A stretch of 26,962 bases of DNA from Bacillota bacterium (lineage in GTDB: Bacteria > Bacillota > Clostridia > Lachnospirales > Lachnospiraceae). The stretch is from NCBI GenBank assembly GCA_023419655.1, contig JAEZXP010000007.1, forward strand, positions 1 to 26,962. Direction: 5' to 3'. The stretch's first letter is position 1; every line of letters begins with the position of its first letter. A model generated the notes under the pieces. That model was not told the DNA's origin. It worked only from the letters and a program-made list of their open reading frames with translations, and did no database searches. Of the stretch, positions 7,380 through 14,861 are shown piece after piece. The position numbers were made by a program, and so were the translations under genes.

Positions 7380-8645
7380 CTATATTCCCTTAAATATGTT
7401 CTTAGGAATATAAGCCTTGACATAAATCCCGTTCTCTCTGTAATCCTCCTCAATCAGATTACCGTATTTACGAATCGTCTGTATCTTACCGGCCTCATTA
7501 TAAGAAAATATCTCTTCGATAAGAATCTTCTGTTCCATTAATACCTGCTCGATAAGTTCCAGAAGCTTATCAACTCCCGCACCTGTTTTGGCAGATATCT
7601 TTACTGTATAATCAGCCTTAAAATCTTTTAGGGTCTGCTCTGTTACAAATTCCTCCCGCTCTCCTATAAGCTTATCCTGCTTGTTGAATACGGTAATTAT
7701 CGTTTTATCCCGTATTCCCAGACTGGCCAGCGTATCATACACGATGTGCATCTGCTTATATGCGTAGGGATTAATGCTGTCAACTACATGAAGAATCATA
7801 TCCGAGTATTTTGCCTCCTCCAGAGTACTTCTGAATGCATTAATCAGATGATGGGGAAGCTTACGGATAAAGCCTACCGTATCCGTAAATAACACCTGCT
7901 GGCCGCTCTCCATGGTATAGCTTCGGGTCGTAGGGTCCAGCGTAGCAAATAGCTTATCCTCTTCCAGTACCCCTGCATGGGTCAGATGGTTGATTAAGGT
8001 AGATTTTCCGGCATTGGTATAACCGACAATAGCAACCACCGGTATATTGCTCCGGCTTCGAAGGCTTCTGGCAGTTTCTCTGTTCTTCTCCAGACCCTCC
8101 AGTTCTCTTTTTAGCTGGGAAAGGCGGTCCCTTATGTGACGGCGGTCTACCTCTAATTTTTTCTCACCGGGTCCTCTTGTTCCGATTCCGCCTCCCAGTC
8201 TTGACAGCACATTTCCCATCCCCACCAATCTTGTGGAACGATATTTAAGCTGTGCCATCTCTACCTGAAGCTTACCCTCTTTGGTGGTGGCCCGTTTGGC
8301 GAATATATCAAGAATCAGAATCGTTCTGTCCAAAACTACTGTTTGCAATGTGTCCTCAAGATTTTTAAGCTGTGCCGGTGATAATTCATCATCACAAATC
8401 ACTCCGGTAGCACCCGTCTCGAGAATCAGCTGCCTGACCTCCTCCATCTTGCCCTTGCCGATATAGGTTGAAGAGTGTATTCTTTCTCTGTTCTGAATTA
8501 CCATGCCAACCGTTGTTCCCCCGGCAGTCTCCACCAGTTCACCCAGCTCTTCCAGGGCTTCTCTCGTATCGTCATTGTCCGAGACAGCGACTCCTATCAA
8601 TATAAATTGTTCCTTTTGCTCTTCTATATCGTACAGCTTTGTCAT
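7380..8645 (-). CDS. hflX: Ribosome-associated GTPase HflX
   Basis: A translation-factor-class GTPase that binds the 50S subunit and can split stalled or stress-inactivated ribosomes. It has 421 residues, normal for the family. The N-terminal HflX domain includes the glycine-rich GGGIGTRGPGE (151-161), followed by a coiled-coil-like linker (about 165-195). The G domain has GYTNAGKS (208-215, G1), DTVGF (255-259, G3), NKQD (321-324, G4) and SAKTG (351-355, G5). A short C-terminal domain ends in PKNIFKGI. The ATG at 8645 has GGAG 6 bases upstream. It starts 10 bases after the TPR lipoprotein gene ends, so the two are almost certainly one operon, closed by the terminator at 7283-7337. Confidence 0.96.
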   Translation of the reverse strand: MTKLYDIEEQKEQFILIGVAVSDNDDTREALEELGELVETAGGTTVGMVIQNRERIHSSTYIGKGKMEEVRQLILETGATGVICDDELSPAQLKNLEDTLQTVVLDRTILILDIFAKRATTKEGKLQVEMAQLKYRSTRLVGMGNVLSRLGGGIGTRGPGEKKLEVDRRHIRDRLSQLKRELEGLEKNRETARSLRSRSNIPVVAIVGYTNAGKSTLINHLTHAGVLEEDKLFATLDPTTRSYTMESGQQVLFTDTVGFIRKLPHHLINAFRSTLEEAKYSDMILHVVDSINPYAYKQMHIVYDTLASLGIRDKTIITVFNKQDKLIGEREEFVTEQTLKDFKADYTVKISAKTGAGVDKLLELIEQVLMEQKILIEEIFSYNEAGKIQTIRKYGNLIEEDYRENGIYVKAYIPKNIFKGI

Positions 8646-8655
8646 CTTTCACTCC

Positions 8656-9846
8656 TTAAGGATTTATTATATCACTGCTTTCGGCCGGCATTCTCGATAA
8701 TATAAAGGATTTCTCCCTTTTGGCATCCTCATCCTCCGGATATACCGCTATATAGCTTTGCAGCTTGGCCAGAGCCTTTTCAAAGTCTCCAAGGTATTCA
8801 TAAACAATAATCTCATTTTTTAACATCGCTCTCATCCTATCCTCATCGGCAAATGCAATTCCCGTCTCCAGATAAGGTAGCGCCTGTTCATATTCTTCCA
8901 TTTTTATAAGGCAATGTGCAATCTGATTATATACCTCCGGGGTACCAATATCCTCTTCTTCAATGTATTTCTCGTAATAATACTTTGCCGTCGAGTAGTC
9001 CTTTTTTTGGTTATAGATTTCACCGATATAAAAATATGCTTCTGCAAATCCATAAGCGAAGCTCTCACTCAGCTCCGGAAATGACTGGTCATGAAGGCCT
9101 TGGTAAAAATGTATCTTAGCCAGATTAAACTTATCTGCCTTCGTATTTACCGGAATCTCGGAAGCCTGTTTCAGCACCTCATGGCTCTCGTAGGTCCTGC
9201 CCGTCTTCTGCAGCAGATAATATTTTCCGAAATAATACTCATAATTATTCTTTTGCAAGGCAATCGCCCTGTCATAATCATCCAGCCCTTTTTCATATTC
9301 TCCTGTTTTTTGATAGGCATACGCCCTGTCCGCCAGCACCTGCGCTTCCTCTCCAAACTGCCGGATTATGTCCGTATATACCTCGGCCGCTTCCGCATAA
9401 TCACCAACATTCATAAGCGCCTTTCCCTTATAATACAATATATCCATATCCAGGTCTGTTGATACACGGATATTCAGCGCTTCATCAAACTGTTCGATTG
9501 CTTCTTTAAAATTCTTCAGATGAATATATGCGATTCCTTTGCCTCTCAAAGCCCGCTTATTATTACCCAAAACGATGGCAATCTTTTTATCCATGATAAC
9601 CTTGTCAAATTGCCTGGTGGCTTCTTCATATCTCGAAAGTCCGATAAGCGACATCCCATAACCGATATAATATTCCGCACGGTCAGGATTTTCATCGATG
9701 GCTAAGGCAAAATTCCTGACGGCTTCTTCATAATTACCTGCGGCAAAATATTTTTTTCCGTTTCTGTAATATCCGCCTGCACTGCTGCATCCGGACAGTA
9801 AGCTTATCATAATAAAAAATACTCCTATTAATACTAGCTTTTTCAT
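8656..9846 (-). CDS. TPR-repeat lipoprotein
   Basis: A predicted exported lipoprotein of 396 residues. A signal peptide (MKKLVLIG, hydrophobic to residue 17) is followed by the lipobox LLSGC with the lipidated Cys20. The rest is a chain of about nine or ten tetratricopeptide-type helical repeats, such as GNYEEAVRNFALAIDENPDR, DYAEAAEVYTDIIRQFG and EYEKGLDDYDRAIAL. TPR arrays mediate protein-protein contacts; the partner is unknown. The start is set at 9846 because GGAGG is 7 bases upstream of this ATG; an upstream ATG at 9861 overlaps that GGAGG itself and is unlikely. It is co-transcribed with hflX. Its promoter contains a striking 14-bp palindrome (see 9898-9913). Confidence 0.9.
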   Translation of the reverse strand: MKKLVLIGVFFIMISLLSGCSSAGGYYRNGKKYFAAGNYEEAVRNFALAIDENPDRAEYYIGYGMSLIGLSRYEEATRQFDKVIMDKKIAIVLGNNKRALRGKGIAYIHLKNFKEAIEQFDEALNIRVSTDLDMDILYYKGKALMNVGDYAEAAEVYTDIIRQFGEEAQVLADRAYAYQKTGEYEKGLDDYDRAIALQKNNYEYYFGKYYLLQKTGRTYESHEVLKQASEIPVNTKADKFNLAKIHFYQGLHDQSFPELSESFAYGFAEAYFYIGEIYNQKKDYSTAKYYYEKYIEEEDIGTPEVYNQIAHCLIKMEEYEQALPYLETGIAFADEDRMRAMLKNEIIVYEYLGDFEKALAKLQSYIAVYPEDEDAKREKSFILSRMPAESSDIINP

Positions 9847-9897
9847 TATGTTTGCCTCCATGGTATCAGAATAAACACATCATTTTCCGTTACAAAA

Positions 9898-9913
9898 ACA
9901 CTATATATAGTGC
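9898..9913. promoter_or_regulatory. NrdR-box-like palindrome at the TPR lipoprotein-hflX promoter
   Basis: CACTATATATAGTG (9899-9912) is a perfect 14-bp palindrome. The surrounding 16-mer ACACTATATATAGTGC matches the NrdR consensus acaCwAtATaTwGtgt, as I recall it, at 15 of 16 positions. It lies just downstream of the predicted -10 at 9924-9929, where a repressor could block initiation. NrdR boxes normally come in pairs about three helical turns apart, and no second good match is seen. It may therefore be an operator for another dimeric regulator. Confidence 0.45.
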
Positions 9914-9923
9914 TTTTTATTAC

Positions 9924-9952
9924 ATTATACAGCACCATCCACGATATGGCAA
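9924..9952 (-). promoter_or_regulatory. Promoter of the TPR lipoprotein-hflX operon
   Basis: On the minus strand TTGCCA (9947-9952) and a perfect TATAAT (9924-9929) are spaced by 17 bases. The start would be near 9917, with a leader of about 70 bases. Confidence 0.65.
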
Positions 9953-9987
9953 CAATCCATATCAAAAATTGGCAGTTAAATGGTTTT

Positions 9988-10034
9988 AAAAATACGCAGG
10001 TATAACCATTGTGCATGCGGTTTATACCTGCGTA
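9988..10034 (-). terminator. Intrinsic terminator after hppA
   Basis: The arms TACGCAGGTATAA (9993-10005) and TTATACCTGCGTA (10022-10034) form a perfect 13-bp stem with a 16-base loop. On the minus strand a TTTTTAAAA tract follows directly. It starts 23 bases past the hppA stop. Confidence 0.85.
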
Positions 10035-10056
10035 CCTGATTTTTATTTATTATTTT

Positions 10057-12240
10057 TTAGAATATGGAGAATGTCAGGAACAATGTAGCCATGATGGATG
10101 CTACCAGTGACACTACCGTAATCTGTGTATTGATTGAAGGGCCGGCTGTATCCTTAAAAGGATCGCCTACGGTATCTCCTACAACACCGGCCTTATGAGC
10201 CTCGGAGTTCTTGCCGCCATGATGTCCCGCTTCAATATATTTCTTGGTATTATCCCAAAGGCCACCTGCATTGGACATAAACAATGCAAATATCAGACCG
10301 CTTATAATATTACCTGTAATAAAGCCGCCCACAGCCTGAATACCGCCTATAAAGCCTACAACCAGCGTTGACAGTATTGCAAACAGACCTGCAGGGATTA
10401 ACTCTTTTAATGCACCGACTGTTGCTATCTCGATACATTTATCATATTCAGGCTTAACACCTTCTTTGCCTTCTTTCAGACCAACAATCTCTCTAAACTG
10501 ACGGTGAATCTCAGAAATCATACGCTGCGCGTTACGGTCTACACCAAGCATCAGCATTGCGGAGAATACCGGAGGAATCGCTGCTCCTACCAATAAGCCA
10601 AAGAATACGGTGGGGTTGGTTACGTCAAATCCGGTAATCTTTTCGATATTCAGCCCCAATGCGACAATCGCATCATTAACCTCTGTAATGAAGGCACCCA
10701 ACAAGGCAATTACCGTCAGTCCCGCAGCACCGATGGAGAAGCCCTTTGTTACGGCCTTAACGGTATTACCTGCACTATCCAGAGAATCCGTAATCTCCAG
10801 CGCCTTATCTCCAAGGTCACCCATTTCAACAAGACCACGGGCATTATCTACGATTGGACCATATGCATCATTTGAAATAATCATACCTACGATGGAAAGC
10901 ATACCTACGGCCGCCATTGCGATACCGAACATACCGTAGCCCTCTCCAAGAGGCTCAACAATTTTATATGCTGCAAGTGCGGATATTCCGATACCGACCA
11001 TTGCAGGAAGAGTACTTAACAGACCATAGGAAATACCTGAGGTAATGGTAAATGCAGGACCGGATTCACAGGCCTTACCTACCATATGAACAGGCTTTTT
11101 ATTGTCGTTTGTAAAATAGTCACTGGCAATACCAATAACGACACCTACTACCAGTCCTATCGCACTGGCACCCCATATACGCCAGTTAAAGTCGAATGCA
11201 TAAGTTGCAATTGCTGTTAAAACACCATATATTACAGTTGTAACATAAGTATTCATATTCAGGGCTCTGGTAGGGTCTCCGCCCTCTTTCATATTCGCTG
11301 TAAACACACCTATAATGGATGCAAGCAAGCCTATTGCCGCATAGCACAGAACCATCGCCATATTCTTCTCCGAATTGCTTAGAGAGGTAGCCATAACCAA
11401 AGCTGCAGCCATTGAAGCTACGTTAGAGTCAAATAAGTCTGCACCCATACCTGCTACGTCACCTACATTATCGCCTACATTATCAGCAATAACAGCAGGA
11501 TTTCTGGGGTCATCCTCAGGTATACCAAGCTCAACCTTACCGGCAAGGTCAGCGCTTACGTCCGCTGTCTTGGTAAATATTCCGCCGCCGGCCTTGGCAA
11601 ATAGAGCCAGCGAGCTGGCACCAAAGGAAAATCCTAATAATGCGGAAGTGTTTCCGGTAATCATAAGAACCAGGGTTACTCCCAAAAGACTGGAACCGAC
11701 AACGGCCATTCCCATAACGGCGCCGCCGCGATAGCCTGCCATAAATGAAGGCTTAATTCCCTTTGTTGCTGCTTCTGCCGATTTCATATTGGCAATTGTA
11801 GCGATACTGATACCAATCTTACCTGCAATAGCAGAAAATACAGTACCGAATACATAGGAGCATGCCATGGTAATATTGGCAACAACATCACCTTTCCAAA
11901 TCGGTGAAGGCAAAAATACAAGAATAAGCAATGTAACAACGATGCTGAAACGTACCAGTACCCGGTATTCCTTAGCGAGGAATGTATTGGCACCATTTTT
12001 TATCAGCTGACCAACCTCTGCAATTTTTTTGTTTGAGGATGGCTGTGACGCAACCCAACGGTAAAGCCACACTGCTGTTCCAAACGCTAAAATTGAAACA
12101 ATGATGGATGCTACATGAAAAAATGTTAAATCAACGCTCACTTCATTCATCTCCCTATTATTTATTTGGCTATTTCGTATATCAGCCACATCATTCATAG
12201 TAGCACTTTCGGCACTTTTACGCAAGCAGATTTTGACCAT
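10057..12240 (-). CDS. hppA: Membrane-bound pyrophosphatase, K+-independent H+-pumping type
   Basis: An integral membrane enzyme that couples pyrophosphate hydrolysis to ion export. The 727 codons carry the full mPPase core: DVSADLAGKVE (227-237), the Asp-rich PEDDPRNP and NVGDNVGDVAGMGADLFDS (241-272), and GDTVGDPFKDTAGPSIN near the C-terminus. Lys495 and Thr498 in GNTVKAVTKG occupy the positions that mark K+-independent enzymes (Ala in K+-dependent ones), which points to H+ pumping. The start is uncertain. The ATG at 12240 has AGGGA 5 bases upstream but adds about 30 hydrophilic residues not usual in the family. An ATG at 12150 or a GTG at 12141 (GGGAG 9 bases upstream of the latter) fits the family N-terminus better. 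A terminator follows at 9988-10034. Confidence 0.95.
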   Translation of the reverse strand: MVKICLRKSAESATMNDVADIRNSQINNREMNEVSVDLTFFHVASIIVSILAFGTAVWLYRWVASQPSSNKKIAEVGQLIKNGANTFLAKEYRVLVRFSIVVTLLILVFLPSPIWKGDVVANITMACSYVFGTVFSAIAGKIGISIATIANMKSAEAATKGIKPSFMAGYRGGAVMGMAVVGSSLLGVTLVLMITGNTSALLGFSFGASSLALFAKAGGGIFTKTADVSADLAGKVELGIPEDDPRNPAVIADNVGDNVGDVAGMGADLFDSNVASMAAALVMATSLSNSEKNMAMVLCYAAIGLLASIIGVFTANMKEGGDPTRALNMNTYVTTVIYGVLTAIATYAFDFNWRIWGASAIGLVVGVVIGIASDYFTNDNKKPVHMVGKACESGPAFTITSGISYGLLSTLPAMVGIGISALAAYKIVEPLGEGYGMFGIAMAAVGMLSIVGMIISNDAYGPIVDNARGLVEMGDLGDKALEITDSLDSAGNTVKAVTKGFSIGAAGLTVIALLGAFITEVNDAIVALGLNIEKITGFDVTNPTVFFGLLVGAAIPPVFSAMLMLGVDRNAQRMISEIHRQFREIVGLKEGKEGVKPEYDKCIEIATVGALKELIPAGLFAILSTLVVGFIGGIQAVGGFITGNIISGLIFALFMSNAGGLWDNTKKYIEAGHHGGKNSEAHKAGVVGDTVGDPFKDTAGPSINTQITVVSLVASIMATLFLTFSIF

Positions 12241-12581
12241 AAATATCCCTTAAAACCATATAAATCCTATATGGATTTCTATATACGCTTTTTATAGATA
12301 AAGCTTCATAAAACCATCTGATTTGCAGCAGAATATAGGAAATAAAATATGTATGTTATCCACCTGATTTATCATAAACCATAAATGTTAAAAAACTTAT
12401 GAATCATGATTGACACAAGCATTCTTTTTGAGCTACAATTAGAAGGATTTCATTACATTTCTATGGTCATACCTGTACAGAATCGAAGGACAAGCTTTCG
12501 TCCGTTATGCTATACGGATTGTATTGATTTTGTTATGCTTTGACTTTTGAAAATGCAGATCAACTAAGGAGGACTTACGTT
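12241..12581. other. Divergent intergenic region between hppA and oadB
   Basis: A 341-base AT-rich spacer between two divergent ion-pump genes. It contains the oadB promoter (12410-12439) and an oadB leader of about 135 bases. The leader has small dyads such as TCCGT/ACGGA near 12501-12518. A 6-bp inverted repeat, AAATCC/GGATTT, lies at 12262-12278 in front of hppA. No convincing hppA promoter, open reading frame or known riboswitch was found. Confidence 0.6.
12410..12439 (+). promoter_or_regulatory. Promoter of the oadB-like gene
   Basis: A perfect -35 TTGACA (12410-12415) is followed after 18 bases by TACAAT (12434-12439). The start would be near 12446. Confidence 0.65.
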
Positions 12582-13736
12582 ATGGAGTTTTTATTTGAAG
12601 GATTTTTGGCTATAACCTGGCAGCAATGGGTAATGTACGCCATCGGTCTTTTACTTGTTTATCTGGCAATTGTAAAAGGCTTTGAGCCTTCTCTGCTTCT
12701 TCCGATGGGCTTTGGTGCAATATTAGTTAACCTTCCTTTATCAGGAGTATTGACCCAGACACTCGGAGAAGGCATAGAGGCAACCGGAATTATTGAGTGG
12801 TTATTTCATGTAGGTATTGAAGCTTCAGAGGCTCTGCCTATCCTATTGTTTATAGGTATCGGCGCAATGATTGACTTCGGCCCCCTGTTATCAAACCCCA
12901 CGATGTTCCTGTTCGGTGCTGCGGCACAGTTTGGTATCTTTGTTACCGTACTTGTTGCTGTATTGCTTAACTTTGACATTAATGATGCCGCTTCCATCGG
13001 AATGATTGGCGCAGCAGACGGCCCCACTTCAATTTTGGTTTCGCAGATACTGAATTCAAAGTATATGGGTGCGATTGCCGTAGCCGCATATTCTTATATG
13101 GCATTGGTTCCGATTGTACAGCCATTTGCAATTAAGCTGGTTACAACCAAAAAGGAACGCTTGATTCGTATGGATTACAATCCGAAATCTGTTTCAAAAA
13201 CGACTCGAATTTTATTCCCTATTATTGTTACCTTTGTAGCAGGACTTGTAGCTCCCTCTTCTGTAGCTCTGGTTGGTTTTTTAATGTTCGGTAACCTGAT
13301 TCGCGAATGTGGTGTTCTGAATGCTCTTTCTGATACGGCACAGGATACACTGGCTAATCTGATTACCTTGTTACTTGGTATTACCATCTCATTCAGCATG
13401 AGAGCAGAACATTTTGTTAACAAAGAGACACTATTGATAATGTGCTTAGGTCTGCTTGCCTTTGTATTCGATACAATCGGCGGCGTATTATTTGCCAAGC
13501 TTATTAACCTGTTCCTTAAAAAGGGTAAAAAAATCAATCCCATGGTTGGGGCAGCAGGTATTTCCGCATTTCCCATGTCCGCAAGGGTTGTCCAGAAGAT
13601 GGGCCTGAAAGAGGACCCTTCCAATCACCTTCTGATGCATGCAATCAGTGCTAACGTATCGGGACAGATTGCTTCAGTAGTTGCCGGCGGAGCCATTATA
13701 AAAATAGTCAGCGATATCCTTAGTAAAATGGCATAA
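12582..13736 (+). CDS. oadB: Na+-translocating decarboxylase beta-type subunit
   Basis: A polytopic membrane protein of the OadB/GcdB/MmdB family, the subunit that carries Na+ out while a biotin-bound carboxyl group is decarboxylated. It has 384 residues from the ATG at 12582, chosen because AAGGAGG (12566-12572) is 9 bases upstream; an earlier in-frame start at 12540 has no such site. Family landmarks are the membrane Asp99 (MIDFGPLLSNP), the GAADGPTSI motif with Asp146 (equivalent to the Na+-binding Asp of Klebsiella OadB) and the C-terminal NVSGQIASVVAGG. The whole chain is strongly hydrophobic. It is followed after 14 bases by a gamma-like small protein. No carboxyltransferase alpha subunit or biotin carrier is present nearby, so the substrate (oxaloacetate, methylmalonyl-CoA or glutaconyl-CoA) is unknown. 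Confidence 0.93.
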   Translation: MEFLFEGFLAITWQQWVMYAIGLLLVYLAIVKGFEPSLLLPMGFGAILVNLPLSGVLTQTLGEGIEATGIIEWLFHVGIEASEALPILLFIGIGAMIDFGPLLSNPTMFLFGAAAQFGIFVTVLVAVLLNFDINDAASIGMIGAADGPTSILVSQILNSKYMGAIAVAAYSYMALVPIVQPFAIKLVTTKKERLIRMDYNPKSVSKTTRILFPIIVTFVAGLVAPSSVALVGFLMFGNLIRECGVLNALSDTAQDTLANLITLLLGITISFSMRAEHFVNKETLLIMCLGLLAFVFDTIGGVLFAKLINLFLKKGKKINPMVGAAGISAFPMSARVVQKMGLKEDPSNHLLMHAISANVSGQIASVVAGGAIIKIVSDILSKMA

Positions 13737-13750
13737 GGAAAGGAGTTATT

Positions 13751-13897
13751 ATGAACGATAATATTATGTATGCTTTAGAGATAATGGGTAAAGGTATGGC
13801 AAGTATTTTTGCCGTTATCATATTGCTTACCTTAATTGTTATACTGATGGCAAAAATCACCGAGTATAGAAATAGAAAGAATACCAGTCAAGACTAG
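13751..13897 (+). CDS. Small single-pass membrane protein, decarboxylase gamma-like
   Basis: A 48-residue open frame with AGGAG 5 bases before its ATG. An N-terminal amphipathic stretch ending in ALEIMGKGM precedes one transmembrane helix (about residues 16-34, ASIFAVIILLTLIVILMAK), and a short basic, polar tail follows. This layout, and the position directly after oadB, match OadG/MmdD-type gamma subunits, which anchor and assemble the decarboxylase complex. Classical OadG is about 80 residues with a His-rich, Zn-binding tail; this one has no such tail. The assignment rests on context and topology rather than sequence similarity. Confidence 0.7.
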   Translation: MNDNIMYALEIMGKGMASIFAVIILLTLIVILMAKITEYRNRKNTSQD

Positions 13898-13927
13898 GTA
13901 TAAATATTCAAGACTAGGTATAAATAT
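13888..13927 (+). repeat. Perfect 20-bp tandem duplication
   Basis: The 20-mer TCAAGACTAGGTATAAATAT occurs twice back to back (13888-13907, 13908-13927). The stop codon of the small gamma-like gene lies in the first copy. It looks like a recent slippage or duplication event in the 3' untranslated region and does not change the protein. Confidence 0.9.
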
Positions 13928-13938
13928 AAATCATAAAG

Positions 13939-13971
13939 AAGGCGTATTGCAAAATAAATGCAATACGCCTT
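13939..13971. terminator. Bidirectional terminator between convergent units
   Basis: AAGGCGTATTGCA (13939-13951) and TGCAATACGCCTT (13959-13971) form a perfect 13-bp stem with a 7-base loop. TTTAAT follows on the plus strand, and the minus-strand flank reads CTTTATGATTT. It separates the plus-strand oadB unit from the end of the minus-strand catabolic operon. Confidence 0.85.
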
Positions 13972-14000
13972 TTAATATGTTAACTGCGGGGGGATTATGA

Positions 14001-14834
14001 TTACCAGCCCAAAATCTTCAGGTATTCACGGCTGCGGCGTGCAGCTTCCAAACTTCCCAGTCCGTAATGCTCATCCTGCTCAACCACAACCCACTTAGCA
14101 CCTGCCTCAAGGGATGCCTTCAGGATTGGTTCCCAAATCTGCTGACCGAATCCTACAGGACGAAACTCAAAGACACCTGTATCTTCTGCTTCTTCCTTAA
14201 CCTCTGTGCCAATCAGTTTATAAAGATTTTTAGGACTGCCCTCCTTGATAAAATCCTTTAGGTGGACAATCTCACATCTCTCGCCGTATTTTCTGATATA
14301 TGCCTTTGGCTCTTGACCTGCAACCTTTATCCAGCATGTATCCGGCTCTACCATCAGAATATCGGCAGGAACCTGCTCATAGATATCGTCAAAACCAAAG
14401 CGCCCGTCCGGAAGCAGCACAAACTCAAAATCATGATTGTGATATAAAAGCTTCAGGCCATTCGCTTTCATAATAGAACCAATACGCTTTAGCTCTTTAA
14501 TTACAGTATCATATCCGGGGGTTAGATGGCGGTATTCCTCCGGAAGGTACGGTACAACGATATATGTACATCCTATCATAAGATAGTCTCTTGCTATCCT
14601 TTCTGCATCTTCCATTAAGTCTGCCAGCGGAACATGGGCTGATACAGGAATCAGTCCAATCTGATTCAGCGTATCCCGGACGAATTCCGGTGTATGCCCA
14701 TAAAGTCCTGCCAGCTCGACACCATCATAACCCATATCCTTAATATTCTGCATGACATTTTTGAAATTTTCGGGCGTATCTTCCAAGAGGTCTCGGAGTC
14801 CGTAAACTTGTATTCCAACGGGAATCTTATTCAT
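14001..14834 (-). CDS. Sugar phosphate isomerase/epimerase-family TIM barrel (third in operon)
   Basis: A 277-residue xylose-isomerase-like TIM-barrel protein, probably cytosolic. Candidate metal or catalytic positions are His132/His134 in LLYHNHDFEF (129-138), Glu163/Asp165 in VEPDTCW, His191 and Lys193 in IVHLKDF, and Glu252 in VVVEQDE. This YHNHDFEF subgroup is distinct from the two deglycosidase-type barrels upstream and lacks their EYEG motif. Related proteins act on keto or phosphorylated sugars. Here it plausibly processes the oxidised or unsaturated sugar released by the deglycosidase, but that is inference. It is the last gene of the operon, 27 bases after the aldo/keto reductase gene, with GAAAGGA before its ATG. 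Confidence 0.85.
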   Translation of the reverse strand: MNKIPVGIQVYGLRDLLEDTPENFKNVMQNIKDMGYDGVELAGLYGHTPEFVRDTLNQIGLIPVSAHVPLADLMEDAERIARDYLMIGCTYIVVPYLPEEYRHLTPGYDTVIKELKRIGSIMKANGLKLLYHNHDFEFVLLPDGRFGFDDIYEQVPADILMVEPDTCWIKVAGQEPKAYIRKYGERCEIVHLKDFIKEGSPKNLYKLIGTEVKEEAEDTGVFEFRPVGFGQQIWEPILKASLEAGAKWVVVEQDEHYGLGSLEAARRSREYLKILGW

Positions 14835-14861
14835 TATTTTATCAATCCTTTCTATATGTTA

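Noticed and set aside
10610..11734. Plus-strand open frames of 109 and 119 codons inside hppA
   Set aside because: They lie antisense to the conserved catalytic core of the pyrophosphatase and read as low-complexity Ala/Ser/Pro-rich shadows.
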